The position numbers were made by a program, and so were the translations under genes. The notes under the pieces are model-generated. The model did not search any database and had not been told where the DNA came from. It was given only the letters and a program-made list of their open reading frames with translations. From JAGIBJ01 sp032119795 (GTDB lineage: Bacteria > Actinomycetota > Thermoleophilia > Solirubrobacterales > Solirubrobacteraceae): 64,000 nucleotides of DNA. The stretch lies in assembly GCA_032119795.1 (NCBI GenBank), contig JAUMFO010000008.1, positions 62,001 through 126,000 on the forward strand. Reading direction: 5' to 3'. This document shows positions 1-7,970 of the stretch, piece by piece. Position 1 is the first letter of the stretch, and each line of letters opens with the position of its first letter.

Positions 1-208
1 CGCCGCGGAAGTTCGCGTGACCGTCGTGGCCAGCGGCTGCGCCGTGGGGCATCCCGGCCTGGTGCTGGTGCCCACCGCCGGAGGCGCCCATCGCCGCCAT
101 GTTGTGGCCCTCATTGGCAGCGCTAGCCGGGCCACCGCGCAGCACGACGCCGCCTGCAGCTGCGGCTGCGGACCCAGCGAGCAACCGCCGACGAGTTAGG
201 TTCTTCAC
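1..208 (-). CDS. Tat-exported His/Met-rich protein, probable multicopper oxidase (N-terminus only)
   Basis: The frame opens with GTG at 208 and runs off the left edge, so only about 69 residues are visible. They start with a twin-arginine signal (TRRRLLAGS followed by an Ala-rich hydrophobic stretch and a likely cut after PASA). A mature N-terminus rich in His, Met and Gly follows (EGHNMAAMG, GGHQHQAGMPHG, GHDGH). Folded copper proteins are commonly Tat-exported, and actinobacterial multicopper oxidases often begin this way, so a copper oxidase is the best guess. No cupredoxin core or copper-site motif lies within the window. Another Tat-exported metal-binding protein is possible. Confidence 0.5.
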   Translation of the reverse strand, partial: MKNLTRRRLLAGSAAAAAGGVVLRGGPASAANEGHNMAAMGASGGGHQHQAGMPHGAAAGHDGHANFRG

Positions 209-314
209 GATCGAAAGTTTGGCAGGACTAAACCCTGGTTGTCAACGTGGCTACGTAGAGCGGCCAGTTCGTCCTACAACTGGCCACGTGAGGCGGGTCC
301 ACCCCGCCCAACGC

Positions 315-365
315 AAACGGACCGCGGTCCACTGTCAGAGGGCGACAGTGGACCGCGGTCCGTTT
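315..365. terminator. Perfect 22-bp inverted repeat downstream of ppk1
   Basis: Arms 315-336 and 344-365 are exact reverse complements (aaacggaccgcggtcc... and its mirror) around a 7-nt loop. The element lies 33 bp past the ppk1 stop and before the next minus-strand gene. A long GC-rich stem flanked by an A run on one side and a T run on the other fits a transcription terminator for ppk1. A regulatory palindrome cannot be excluded. Confidence 0.6.
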
Positions 366-397
366 CCAAGCGATGTGCCCCGAAGGGCCGGGGCGCC

Positions 398-2689
398 CTA
401 CCAGTCGCTGGCGGCGTCCATGAGTTCGCGCTGGACCGAACGCCCCGGGCCCTCGGGGAGCACGGCCTTCCAGCTGGCGTCCTCCTGCAGCTCCCAGGCG
501 CCTTCCTCGTCGGCGAGGGATCGGTCGAGGACATCGATCACGACGGCGCGGGCCGCGGCGTTGATCAGCGGCACGACCAGCTCGACGCGGTTGTCGAGGT
601 TGCGTGGCATGAGATCGGCGGAGCCCATCAGCACCTCCGGCTCCTCGCCTTCGATCTCAAACGAGAAGATCCGCGAGTGCTCCAGGAACCGGCCGAGGAC
701 CGAGACGACCCGGATGTTCTCGGAGACGCCCGGCACACCCGGCCGCAGGCAGCAGACGCCGCGCACGTTGACCTCGACCTGCACGCCCGCCTGGCTCGCC
801 CGGTAGAGCGCGCGGATGCAGCGGCGGTCGACGAGGGCGTTCATCTTGAAGCGCACGCGAGCCTTCTTGCCCTTCGACGCGGCCTTCGTGGCCCGGTCGA
901 TGCGCTCGATGATGCCGTCCCGCAAACCGCTCGGGGCGATCAACGCCTTCCGCGGCTTGGGCGCGCGACCAAAGCCGGTCAACACGTTGAAGAGCTCCGA
1001 GACGTCGGCGCCGATCTCCTCGTTGCACGTGAAGATGCCCAGGTCGGTGTAGAGGCGGGCCGTCTGCGGGTGGTAGTTGCCGGTGCCGATGTGCACGTAC
1101 TGGCGCACGCCGTCGCCCTCGCGGCGGACCACCAGGATCGCCTTGGCATGGGTCTTGAGGCCCGGGTGGCCGTAGACGACGTGGACGCCGGCCTTCTCCA
1201 GCTCCTTGGCCCACCCGATGTTGGCCCGCTCGTCGAATCGCGCCTTGAGCTCGACGAGACAGACGACCTGCTTGCCGCGATCGGCGGCGCGCATCAACGA
1301 CGGGATCAATGAGGTGTCGTCGGAGGTGCGGTAGACGGTCTGCTTGATCGCGAGCACGTCTGGATCGTCGACGGCCTGTTCGACGAACCGCTCGACGGTC
1401 GCACCGAACGACTCGTAGGGATGGTGGACGACAAGGTCACCCTGGCGGATGACGGAGAAGAGATCTGCCGGGGCGCCGTCCTCGCCGCGCACGCGGCGCG
1501 GCACCAACGGAGACCACGACGGATCCTTGAGGTCCTTGCGGCCCGGGAGCTTCGTCAGCTGCATCAGGTTGCGGAGATCGAGCGGTCCCTTCACGTCGTA
1601 GACCTGGCGGTCTTCGACCTCGAGCCCGACGATCAGCTGCTCGCGCAGCTCGGGGTGCATGTCTGCGTTGACCTCGAGGCGGACGACCTCGCCGAAGCGG
1701 CGGTGGCGCAGCTCGGTCTCGACGGCCTGCAGCAGGTCATCGGCGTCGTCGGAGATCTCAAAGTCGGCGTCACGCGTGACGCGGAACGTGCCCGTGCCGA
1801 GCACCTGCATCCCGGGGAAAAGCAGATGGGCGTTCTCGCCGATCACCTCCTCGATCCACACATAGGCGTTGTCTTCGCCCTCGACCGGCACCAGTCGGCT
1901 GATCATCTCGCGCGGGACCTTGATGCGGGCGATCACCCGCTGATGGGTGACCGGATCTTCGACGAGCGCAGCCAAACTTAGCGACAGCCCAGAGATGTAG
2001 GGGAACGGCCGACCGACGCCGACGGCCAAGGGCGTCAGCACCGGCAGCACCTGGCGGCGGAAGCGATCGATCACCAGATCGTGGGCCTCCTGATCGAGGG
2101 TGCCGAGCGGGACGATCCGGATGCCGTGCTCCGAGAGCTGTGGCAGCAGCACGTCGTGCAACTGGCTGTAGGCCCGGTTCATCTGCTCAACGACGCGCGT
2201 GCGCACCCCGTTGATGACCTCGTCCGGCGTGCGGCCGTCGGCGCCGGGCTCGCGGATGCCAGCGGCGACCTGGTCGTGGAGCGCCGCGACGCGCACCATG
2301 AAGAACTCGTCGAGGTTGCTGGCCCAGATCCCGAGGAACTTCACGCGCTCGAGCAACGGCGTGCGCGAGCGCTCGGCGAGCTGCAGGACGCGGTCATCGA
2401 AGTCCATCCACGACAGCTCGCGTGAGAAGAGCAACTCCGGCGCGTCGAGGGCGATCTCCTCCGGCTGCTCGGCCTCCTGCGGCGGGACGCGCTCGCCCTC
2501 GCCGACCACCAGCGCACGGGCAGCATCGCGGGCGGCGAGCCGCGCGACTTCGTGGTGCCCTCCGTGCTCGCTGCCAACGGTGTGTTGCTCCGCGGTCTCG
2601 TCGATCGTGCTGGGCGCGTGCCCGGGGGTGCCTTCGCTCACCCGACCCAATCTAGGGTGCCGGGCGGGCCCGCGCGACCGTAGTTTCAC
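398..2689 (-). CDS. ppk1: Polyphosphate kinase (PPK1)
   Basis: The enzyme reversibly transfers the gamma phosphate of ATP onto inorganic polyphosphate. The 763-residue product matches the PPK1 family in length and order. It has an N-terminal domain (LLFSRELSWMDFDDRVL, then FLGIWASNLDEFFMVR), a central head domain and two phospholipase-D-like catalytic domains. The autophosphorylated His of the family corresponds to GLKTHAK near residue 514. A second active-site His lies in FLEHSRIFSFE near residue 671, and HIGTGNYHP is near 533. The N-terminus has about 85 poorly conserved residues. Translation may begin at GTG 2689 or at GTG 2641 (SEGTPGHAP); neither has a clear ribosome-binding site. The gene stands alone, ahead of a strong hairpin. 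Confidence 0.95.
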   Translation of the reverse strand: MKLRSRGPARHPRLGRVSEGTPGHAPSTIDETAEQHTVGSEHGGHHEVARLAARDAARALVVGEGERVPPQEAEQPEEIALDAPELLFSRELSWMDFDDRVLQLAERSRTPLLERVKFLGIWASNLDEFFMVRVAALHDQVAAGIREPGADGRTPDEVINGVRTRVVEQMNRAYSQLHDVLLPQLSEHGIRIVPLGTLDQEAHDLVIDRFRRQVLPVLTPLAVGVGRPFPYISGLSLSLAALVEDPVTHQRVIARIKVPREMISRLVPVEGEDNAYVWIEEVIGENAHLLFPGMQVLGTGTFRVTRDADFEISDDADDLLQAVETELRHRRFGEVVRLEVNADMHPELREQLIVGLEVEDRQVYDVKGPLDLRNLMQLTKLPGRKDLKDPSWSPLVPRRVRGEDGAPADLFSVIRQGDLVVHHPYESFGATVERFVEQAVDDPDVLAIKQTVYRTSDDTSLIPSLMRAADRGKQVVCLVELKARFDERANIGWAKELEKAGVHVVYGHPGLKTHAKAILVVRREGDGVRQYVHIGTGNYHPQTARLYTDLGIFTCNEEIGADVSELFNVLTGFGRAPKPRKALIAPSGLRDGIIERIDRATKAASKGKKARVRFKMNALVDRRCIRALYRASQAGVQVEVNVRGVCCLRPGVPGVSENIRVVSVLGRFLEHSRIFSFEIEGEEPEVLMGSADLMPRNLDNRVELVVPLINAAARAVVIDVLDRSLADEEGAWELQEDASWKAVLPEGPGRSVQRELMDAASDW

Positions 2690-2740
2690 CGGACCTTTAC
2701 ACCGGGGGTTGGTGCGCCAGGCTAAGCGGTTTGCCTCGCC

Positions 2741-3373
2741 TCAGGCCGCGCTGACCTGGAGCCGACGCAGAAAGGCTTCCGGGACCTCGCCCTCCACCTC
2801 AACCGGCGTGGCCGCAAGCGGACCGCTCTCCCAGTCGGAGCGCAGCATCCCGTAGACGTGCACGTCCAGCTGCTGCCCGTCGTGGCGGTGCCAGCCACGC
2901 AGGAGCCCCTCGGTCTTGAAGCCCACCTTCTCCAGGGCGCGAACCGAGCGCCCGTTCAGCGGATTGGCGTAGGCACCGAGCCGAGCGAGCCCGAGCAGCT
3001 CAAACGACAGGTAGGCCATCAGCGCCTTGCTCTCGGTGTTCGCCCCGGTGCCCCAGGCCCGCTGGCCAAGCCAGGAGCCGACCATCGCCCGGCGATCACG
3101 GAATGAGAACTCAGAGAGCCCCGTGATCCCAACGGGCCCGAGTTCGCGGTGGACCTGCAGCAGATCGAGCTGGGTGGCCAGCGCCCGCTGCTCGGGCAGA
3201 CGATCGAGGTAGGCCCGCGCCTCGGCCGTCTCTTGGTAGGGACCCCACGAGAACCACTGCGTCACGACCGGGTCGCTGGCCAGGTGAAAGAGGGCAGTCG
3301 CGTCGCCGGGAACGGGGATGCGGACGGTCATCGTCGGTCCGTGGAGCGCGAGATGGTCGGATGCGTCGGCCAT
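2741..3373 (-). CDS. GNAT-family N-acetyltransferase (RimJ/RimL type)
   Basis: The 210-residue product has the layout of acetyl-CoA-dependent acyltransferases that act on amino groups. There is an N-terminal segment on coping with substrate (VRIPVPGDATALFHLASD), a core strand GITGLSEFSFRDRRAMVGSWLGQRAWGTGANTE... with the acetyl-CoA loop, and a C-terminal NGRSVRALEKVGFKTEGLLRGWHRHDG. The last block is the signature of the RimJ-like branch that modifies ribosomal proteins, small molecules or antibiotics. The substrate cannot be read from sequence. ATG at 3373 is the natural start. It lies 51 bp upstream of nothing in the same direction and is probably monocistronic. Confidence 0.85.
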   Translation of the reverse strand: MADASDHLALHGPTMTVRIPVPGDATALFHLASDPVVTQWFSWGPYQETAEARAYLDRLPEQRALATQLDLLQVHRELGPVGITGLSEFSFRDRRAMVGSWLGQRAWGTGANTESKALMAYLSFELLGLARLGAYANPLNGRSVRALEKVGFKTEGLLRGWHRHDGQQLDVHVYGMLRSDWESGPLAATPVEVEGEVPEAFLRRLQVSAA

Positions 3374-3517
3374 CGCGCAAGCCTAATTGAGCCCCGCACC
3401 GAACCGTTCACCGGTACGCAAGCGTTCCTCCAACGCACGGGGCTGCGCCGCATTAGCCTGTCCGGGCGTGCCGGCTCCGTTCCCCCGACCTCCGGCCCGT
3501 GAGAGGACAGCTGCGTC

Positions 3518-4000
3518 GTGAGCGCTCCCGAGCCCCGGGTCCAACAGGCTATGGCCACGGTGCTGCGCCTCGTCCACGAGGTGGCGGTCCTGCGCGCCCG
3601 CGTCCTGCTCCCAGAATCTGAGGATGGCGTCGTGACGATCGTCAGCTTGGAGCCGCATGGCTCGCTGCTGATCGAGCGCCCACAGGGGACGGTCGAGATC
3701 CCGCACGAGGAACTCCCGCATGGCTCCGAGCCAGACGTGCTGATGCCCGTCACGCCTGAGTTGGGGCCCTACCCACCCTTTGAGATCGACGAGGCGACGG
3801 GCACGGTCACGGGGATGATCGGCGCGCTCGGTGGCCTCGGCGACGCCCTGACGCGCCTCTCGGCCGCGATGGGTCCGGGCGCGTTGGTGGCGTGCGATCT
3901 GCGCACCACCGATCCTTCGAAGCCGCTTGGCGTGGTTGCCCGCGCCGGCGAGCCAGTTGTTGCACTGCTGGGGGACGACGCCTACGAGATTCCCACGTGA
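3518..4000 (+). CDS. Hypothetical protein, translationally coupled to the GGDEF-EAL gene
   Basis: This is a 160-residue acidic protein starting at GTG 3518 with a GAGAGGA stretch upstream. It has an N-terminal helix (QQAMATVLRLVHEVAVLRARV), short beta-like stretches (GVVTIVSLEPHGSLLIERPQG) and a Gly/Ala-rich helix (MIGALGGLGDALTRLSAAMG). There is no signal peptide, membrane segment or cysteine-rich motif. I do not recognise the family. Its stop codon overlaps the GTG start of the next gene by 4 nt (GTGA, 3997-4000). The two are therefore probably co-translated, and this protein may act with or on the c-di-GMP protein. Confidence 0.65.
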   Translation: MSAPEPRVQQAMATVLRLVHEVAVLRARVLLPESEDGVVTIVSLEPHGSLLIERPQGTVEIPHEELPHGSEPDVLMPVTPELGPYPPFEIDEATGTVTGMIGALGGLGDALTRLSAAMGPGALVACDLRTTDPSKPLGVVARAGEPVVALLGDDAYEIPT

Positions 4001-6474
4001 CCGATCGTCTGATCCCCGGTGCCCCAACCAGCGAAGAGCAGGGCCGCCTGCCGTCGACGGGCCGCCCCGGTTCCCCGCGGCATTCCGCCCCGTCTTTGGA
4101 GGCTCCGCTGCTCACGACGGTGGCACCGAGCGCCCCGGTTCCAGATGGTGCGCCGCTGACGGCCGGCCGCATCCCGGCCTCCGGCGGCGGCGACGTGCCG
4201 ACGCCGCCTGGTGGAGGCGCTCGCCGTCGCCTCCCCGTCGCGGCGCCGATGTTGCTGGCGGGCGTGTTGCTCGTCTCCAGCTGGGTGACCGTCAACTGGG
4301 CGATCGGCTCCTCGCGTGATGCGCGCGAGAACGCTCGGCGCCTCTCGATCGTCTCCACGCAAGCCGATTCGCTGGTCGACACGCGCGTCCTCGGCGTCGG
4401 CGCCCAGCCACGCACGCAGGTGCAGCGGGCCCTCCAGATCGCGACCGGCAACTTCATCGCGCTGACGGCCGCGCTGAGCGAGCTGCCAGACACCGCCGAG
4501 TATGCGGCGCTCCGCGGCCGCATCGAGCGCATCGCGCCCGTCGGCGTTCCGCTGCAGCAGGCGCTGGACGCCGGCGACATGGCGACGATCGATCGCATCG
4601 CCCGCGCCGTCCGCCCCCAGCTGCAGGCGGTGCGCGCCGAGAGCAAGCGCCTGGGTGAGCACAACCTGCAGCGCGCCAGCGACATCGAAAACGTCGCGCG
4701 GATTGCCAGCGGGCTTGCGCTCGTGATGGGGTCGATCGGGATCGGGCTGGTCGCGCTCAGCTTCTCGCGGCTGCGCCAGCGCGCCGTGGTCGAGCGCACG
4801 CGGGCCGAGGTCGAGGAACGCACATCGACGCGTCTCGACGCGCTCGTCAGCCACGCGACCGACGCCGTGATGGTGCTTGACCCCGAGGGCCGGATCACCT
4901 GGATCTCCAGCACACCGGCGTTCCCACTCGCCCGGGCGCCGCAGCAGGCGATCGGGCATTTCTTCACCGACCTCGTCCACCCCACCGATCGCAAACGCGC
5001 CGCGCAGGCCTTCACCGAGCTGCTCTCCGAGGACGCGCTCGTCACGACCAGCCACCTGCGACTCGCCACCGCGCAGGGCTCCCAGCGACCGGTCGAGATC
5101 CGCGGCGAGAATCGCCTCGCCGATCCCGCGATCGAGGGCGTGATCCTCACCGTCCACGACGTCTCCGAGCGCACGCTGCTGGAGGACCAGCTCGAGCGCC
5201 TTGCTTCGCGAGATCCGGTGACCGGCGTCGCGAACCGCGCACAGCTGGAGGCCCACCTGCAGAGCGCCGTGATGCGTCGCGGGCGCCGCGGCGGCTTCGC
5301 CGGCCTGCTGCTCGTGGATCTCGACGATTTCCGCGCCGTCTCCGACACCCTCGGCCACGACGCTGGCGACGAGCTGCTGCGCCACGCCGCCCGCCGACTT
5401 GAGCAGACCGCCGGCGACGGCGACCTCGTCGCTCGCCTCGACGGCGACACGTTTGCCGTGCTGCTCGACGACCTGCGGTCCGTCGGCGACGGCCAGGCGC
5501 GAGCAAGCGCCATTCTCTCCGGTCTCCGCGGCCGTGCCGCAGTGACGGGCGGGCACTCCGTCGACCTCGACGCGCACGGCGGCCTCGCGTTCGGCGCGGT
5601 CGACCTGCCCCCGCGAGACATCATCCGCCATGCAGACATCGCGCTCTTGGAAGCGAAGAGCCGCGGCGTCAAGCACGTCGTGTCGTTTACCGATCAGATG
5701 CGCAACAAGGTCACGGAGCGCGTCGAGCTCACGGGCGACCTGCGCCGCGCGACGGAGCGTGACGAGTTTGAGGTCGACTACCAGCCGATCGTGAACATCG
5801 AGACGGGCCGCACCGTCGGCGTCGAAGCGCTGGCACGCTGGACCCACCCCCACCGCGGTCGCCTGAACCCGATCACGTTCGTCGACCTTGCTGAGCAGAC
5901 GGGCCTCATCCGCCCGCTCGGCGAGCTGATCCTGCGCCAGTCCTGCCACGACATCGCCGCGCTCCTTCGCCGCAGCCCAGACGCCCTGGAATACGTGAGC
6001 GTCAACGTCTCGCCGCGTCAGCTCGAGGATGCTGGCCTTGCCGAGGTGGTCGTCTCAGCCCTGGAGGATTCTGGCCTCGATCCTGAGCACTTGATGCTCG
6101 AGCTGACGGAGCGCAGCATCGCCACCGATCCCGAGCGGCTCGTCGAACGCCTCATCGAGCTGCGCTCGTTGGGGATCAAGATCGCCCTCGACGACTTCGG
6201 CGCCGGCTACTCGTTCATGTCGTTCCTGGAGGACTACCCCCTGGACGCCCTCAAGATCGACCGCTCGCTCTCCAAGTCGATGGCGGAGCGCAACGACGCC
6301 GCCCTCCTGCTCAAGGGCATCGTGGAGATCAGCGCCTCGGCAGACATGAAGGTCATCGTCGAGGGCATCGAGACGGAGGCCCAGCGCGTGCGCGCGGCAG
6401 AGCTCGGGATCGAGCTCGGCCAGGGCTTCCTCTTCTCGCGCCCCGCCAAGCTCGAGCTGCTGAACCTCGGCTAG
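3997..6474 (+). CDS. Membrane PAS-GGDEF-EAL protein, probable c-di-GMP phosphodiesterase
   Basis: GTG at 3997 overlaps the previous stop and gives 825 residues. The order is a Pro-rich cytoplasmic tail, a membrane helix at about residues 78-105, an extracytoplasmic helical sensor, a second helix at about 236-256, a coiled linker, a PAS domain from about 280, a GGDEF domain at about 400-560 and an EAL domain at about 577-822. The GGDEF signature is degenerate (RLDGDTF), so cyclase activity is probably lost. The EAL domain keeps the expected motifs: VEALARW, the DDFGAGYS loop, KIDRS, EGIET and QGFLFSRP. Hydrolysis of c-di-GMP controlled by an external signal and the PAS domain is the likely role. 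Confidence 0.9.
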   Translation: MTDRLIPGAPTSEEQGRLPSTGRPGSPRHSAPSLEAPLLTTVAPSAPVPDGAPLTAGRIPASGGGDVPTPPGGGARRRLPVAAPMLLAGVLLVSSWVTVNWAIGSSRDARENARRLSIVSTQADSLVDTRVLGVGAQPRTQVQRALQIATGNFIALTAALSELPDTAEYAALRGRIERIAPVGVPLQQALDAGDMATIDRIARAVRPQLQAVRAESKRLGEHNLQRASDIENVARIASGLALVMGSIGIGLVALSFSRLRQRAVVERTRAEVEERTSTRLDALVSHATDAVMVLDPEGRITWISSTPAFPLARAPQQAIGHFFTDLVHPTDRKRAAQAFTELLSEDALVTTSHLRLATAQGSQRPVEIRGENRLADPAIEGVILTVHDVSERTLLEDQLERLASRDPVTGVANRAQLEAHLQSAVMRRGRRGGFAGLLLVDLDDFRAVSDTLGHDAGDELLRHAARRLEQTAGDGDLVARLDGDTFAVLLDDLRSVGDGQARASAILSGLRGRAAVTGGHSVDLDAHGGLAFGAVDLPPRDIIRHADIALLEAKSRGVKHVVSFTDQMRNKVTERVELTGDLRRATERDEFEVDYQPIVNIETGRTVGVEALARWTHPHRGRLNPITFVDLAEQTGLIRPLGELILRQSCHDIAALLRRSPDALEYVSVNVSPRQLEDAGLAEVVVSALEDSGLDPEHLMLELTERSIATDPERLVERLIELRSLGIKIALDDFGAGYSFMSFLEDYPLDALKIDRSLSKSMAERNDAALLLKGIVEISASADMKVIVEGIETEAQRVRAAELGIELGQGFLFSRPAKLELLNLG

Positions 6475-6539
6475 CGCCGCGGGCGGCCAGCCAAGACGCC
6501 GCGCCCGGCCAGCCAGCCAGGACGCCGCTGTCTCCCCGC

Positions 6540-6770
6540 TTACTTGGCCCAGTGCTCGGGTTCGTGTCGCGAGGGGCCAGGTAGGAAACCCGCCAAGCCC
6601 CTCCGCCAGGTGGTCTCGGTTCTCGGAGGACGTGGCTGGAGGTAGCCGTAGATCGTGGTGCGCGGAACCTTGAAGAGGTCGGCGATCTGTTGACCATCGC
6701 CCCAATGTAAGGCACCCCTAACATTGGGGTTGCCTCGCCCGGCACCCGGCCCTCGATCCGTCCGTGGAGA
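6540..6770 (-). pseudogene. C-terminal remnant of a serine resolvase/invertase
   Basis: Reading the minus strand from 6770 to the TAA at 6540-6542 gives 76 open codons with a stop immediately upstream and no start codon. Residues TDRGPGAGR and then DGQQIADLFKVPRTTIYGYL match the linker and DNA-binding helix-turn-helix of Tn3-type resolvases and DNA invertases (IADLFxVxRTTIYRYL). The catalytic N-terminal domain is absent. This is a decayed fragment. It lies immediately left of the zinc island, whose other end carries a Tn3-type transposase remnant (27599-27913). Confidence 0.75.
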
Positions 6771-6805
6771 TCAATAGGACGGGCAATGGCCGAACTCGAA
6801 GAGTT

Positions 6806-6820
6806 CGGGAATGGTTCTCA
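6806..6820 (-). promoter_or_regulatory. Zur-like operator upstream of the Fur/Zur gene
   Basis: On the minus strand the site reads TGAGAACCATTCCCG. Its left half is identical to the sites at 13086 and 14393. Its right half is the least conserved of the five. It lies 20-58 bp ahead of the two likely starts of the regulator gene, consistent with autoregulation. Confidence 0.55.
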
Positions 6821-6863
6821 TTGGTATGATGACCGGCGTGTCTTCAGTTTGGATCGCTGGCCA

Positions 6864-7337
6864 ATGACGACGCCGTCGAGCCGCTCGCCTGAGGTGTCCC
6901 ATGGAAGCTGGGTCGACCATGCCCACCGCCGGGTCGCTGAGGCAGGGTTGCGAACCGGTGCAGCTCGTGCGGCCGTTATCGAGCACCTGGCGGGCGAGGG
7001 TCAGTGCTTGATCACTGCGCAGGAGCTCGGTGACGCACTTCGGGCCCAAGGCAAGGGCTCCACGGCGTCGGTTTACCGCGCCCTGGACGAGCTGCTGGGA
7101 CTGGAGCTAGTACATCGGATCCATGGTCAGGACGGCATCGCGCGGTTTGAGATCGCGCAGATCAGCGGCCATCACCACCACTTTGTCGACGATGAGTCGG
7201 GCCACGTGACGGCCTTCGAAGACGCAGAACTCGAGCGCGCCATTCATGCGATCGGCGAGCGCCTTGGCGTAGACCTCTCAAGCCACGAAGTGATCCTTCG
7301 CGGCACTTCGCGCAAGGCGCCGGCGCCACCGCGCTAG
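6864..7337 (+). CDS. zur: Fur-family metalloregulator, probable Zur lacking both CxxC zinc sites
   Basis: The product is a dimeric Fur-fold repressor that would bind the operator sites in this island. I chose ATG 6864 (157 residues) because the frame upstream contains the operator-like site at 6806-6820; GTG 6840 is also possible. The winged helix is clear (RTGAARAAVIEHLAGEGQCLITAQELGDAL, STASVYRALDELLGLELVHRI). The metal-sensing GHHHHF motif follows. The family normally has HHHHLxCxxCG next, but here the residues are HHHHFVDDESGH, and no C-terminal CxxC exists. Only one Cys is present. A structural zinc site therefore seems to be missing. The zinc role is inferred from neighbours; Fur or another paralogue is the alternative. 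It is convergent with the His-rich gene, and their stops overlap. Confidence 0.8.
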   Translation: MTTPSSRSPEVSHGSWVDHAHRRVAEAGLRTGAARAAVIEHLAGEGQCLITAQELGDALRAQGKGSTASVYRALDELLGLELVHRIHGQDGIARFEIAQISGHHHHFVDDESGHVTAFEDAELERAIHAIGERLGVDLSSHEVILRGTSRKAPAPPR

Positions 7338-7675
7338 ATGACGGCGACGGCTCCGTGGTCGTCGCAGTGGTCGCCGTGCGGATGGTGCAGGCGTCCATCG
7401 ACGAGGTAGTCGGTGTGGTCGCCGTGCGGGACTGGGTCATGTCCACAGCCCGGCCCGTGAACATGACCGCCGTCGTGACCCGGGGAGGGGTCGGTGTGAT
7501 CTGCGGGGTGATCGGCGTCAACGGCGAAAACATGCTCATCGACGTGGCCCTCGTGAGGGTGGTGCAGATGGCCGTCGTGGAGGTAGTCGACGTGCCCGTC
7601 GTGCTGAACGGCGGTGTGCCCGCAGTCTGGTCCGTGGACGTGGGTGTGATCGGAGTGGACGTGATGCTCGGTCAT
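7334..7675 (-). CDS. Histidine-rich metal-binding protein, two internal repeats
   Basis: The product has 113 residues, about 29 of them His and three Cys, with no signal peptide. Two copies of one unit are visible: HVHGPDCGHTAVQHDGHVDY followed by LHDGHLHHPHEGH, and HVHGPGCGHDPVPHGDHTDY followed by LVDGRLHHPHGDH. Spaced His, Asp and single CGH motifs fit cytoplasmic zinc storage, buffering or delivery to the nearby COG0523 GTPases. Small proteins of this kind occur beside zinc-uptake genes in other actinobacteria, but I cannot assign a named family. It is the last gene of the leftward zinc gene series and its stop overlaps that of the regulator gene. Confidence 0.75.
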   Translation of the reverse strand: MTEHHVHSDHTHVHGPDCGHTAVQHDGHVDYLHDGHLHHPHEGHVDEHVFAVDADHPADHTDPSPGHDGGHVHGPGCGHDPVPHGDHTDYLVDGRLHHPHGDHCDDHGAVAVI

Positions 7676-7748
7676 CGACCCACCGTAGGCCTGCGTTGCT
7701 AGGACGCCTAGCAGGCGGGGACGAGACCCGTTCTCGCCTGGGTGTGCC

Positions 7749-7961
7749 TCAGCGTTGCGTGGTTCTCGCTACCGATGCGCTGGCGGGTGGCGCCGTTGAG
7801 CTTTTCAGCGTGACTGAGGGTGCCAGCACCGCCGTGGCAAGCAGCGTGATTGTGAGCGCGCGCATGCGCGCGGGCGAGCGCAATGCCGGGAAGGAGGCCA
7901 CCAGCCAGGCCCGGGCGGTCGTGGCGCCGGCCAGCGCAGTTAGCGCGCAAGAACTGCACAT
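7749..7961 (-). CDS. Small membrane protein with N-terminal CxxC
   Basis: ATG 7961 opens a 70-residue frame beginning MCSSCALTALAGATTARAWL. One hydrophobic helix follows (about residues 33-53, ALTITLLATAVLAPSVTL) and then a Ser/Thr/Ala-rich tail. A CxxC pair at the extreme N-terminus next to a membrane span could bind a metal or take part in redox chemistry. I do not recognise the family. The frame is the same strand as the zinc operon and sits between the truncated Fur-like gene and the His-rich gene. Coding status is supported mainly by this position and the sensible membrane topology. Confidence 0.5.
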   Translation of the reverse strand: MCSSCALTALAGATTARAWLVASFPALRSPARMRALTITLLATAVLAPSVTLKSSTAPPASASVARTTQR

Positions 7962-7970
7962 CGCCGGAGC

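Noticed and set aside
3807..5949. Long minus-strand frames opposite the PAS-GGDEF-EAL gene
   Set aside because: The plus-strand gene has clear domains across the same region, and the opposite frames read as low-complexity Arg/Ser/Ala.
6711..6734. GGCACCCCTAAC...GGGGTTGCC as a DtxR/IdeR-type iron box
   Set aside because: The spacing and halves do not fit the TTAGG-N9-CCTAA iron box. It lies in the decayed resolvase frame.
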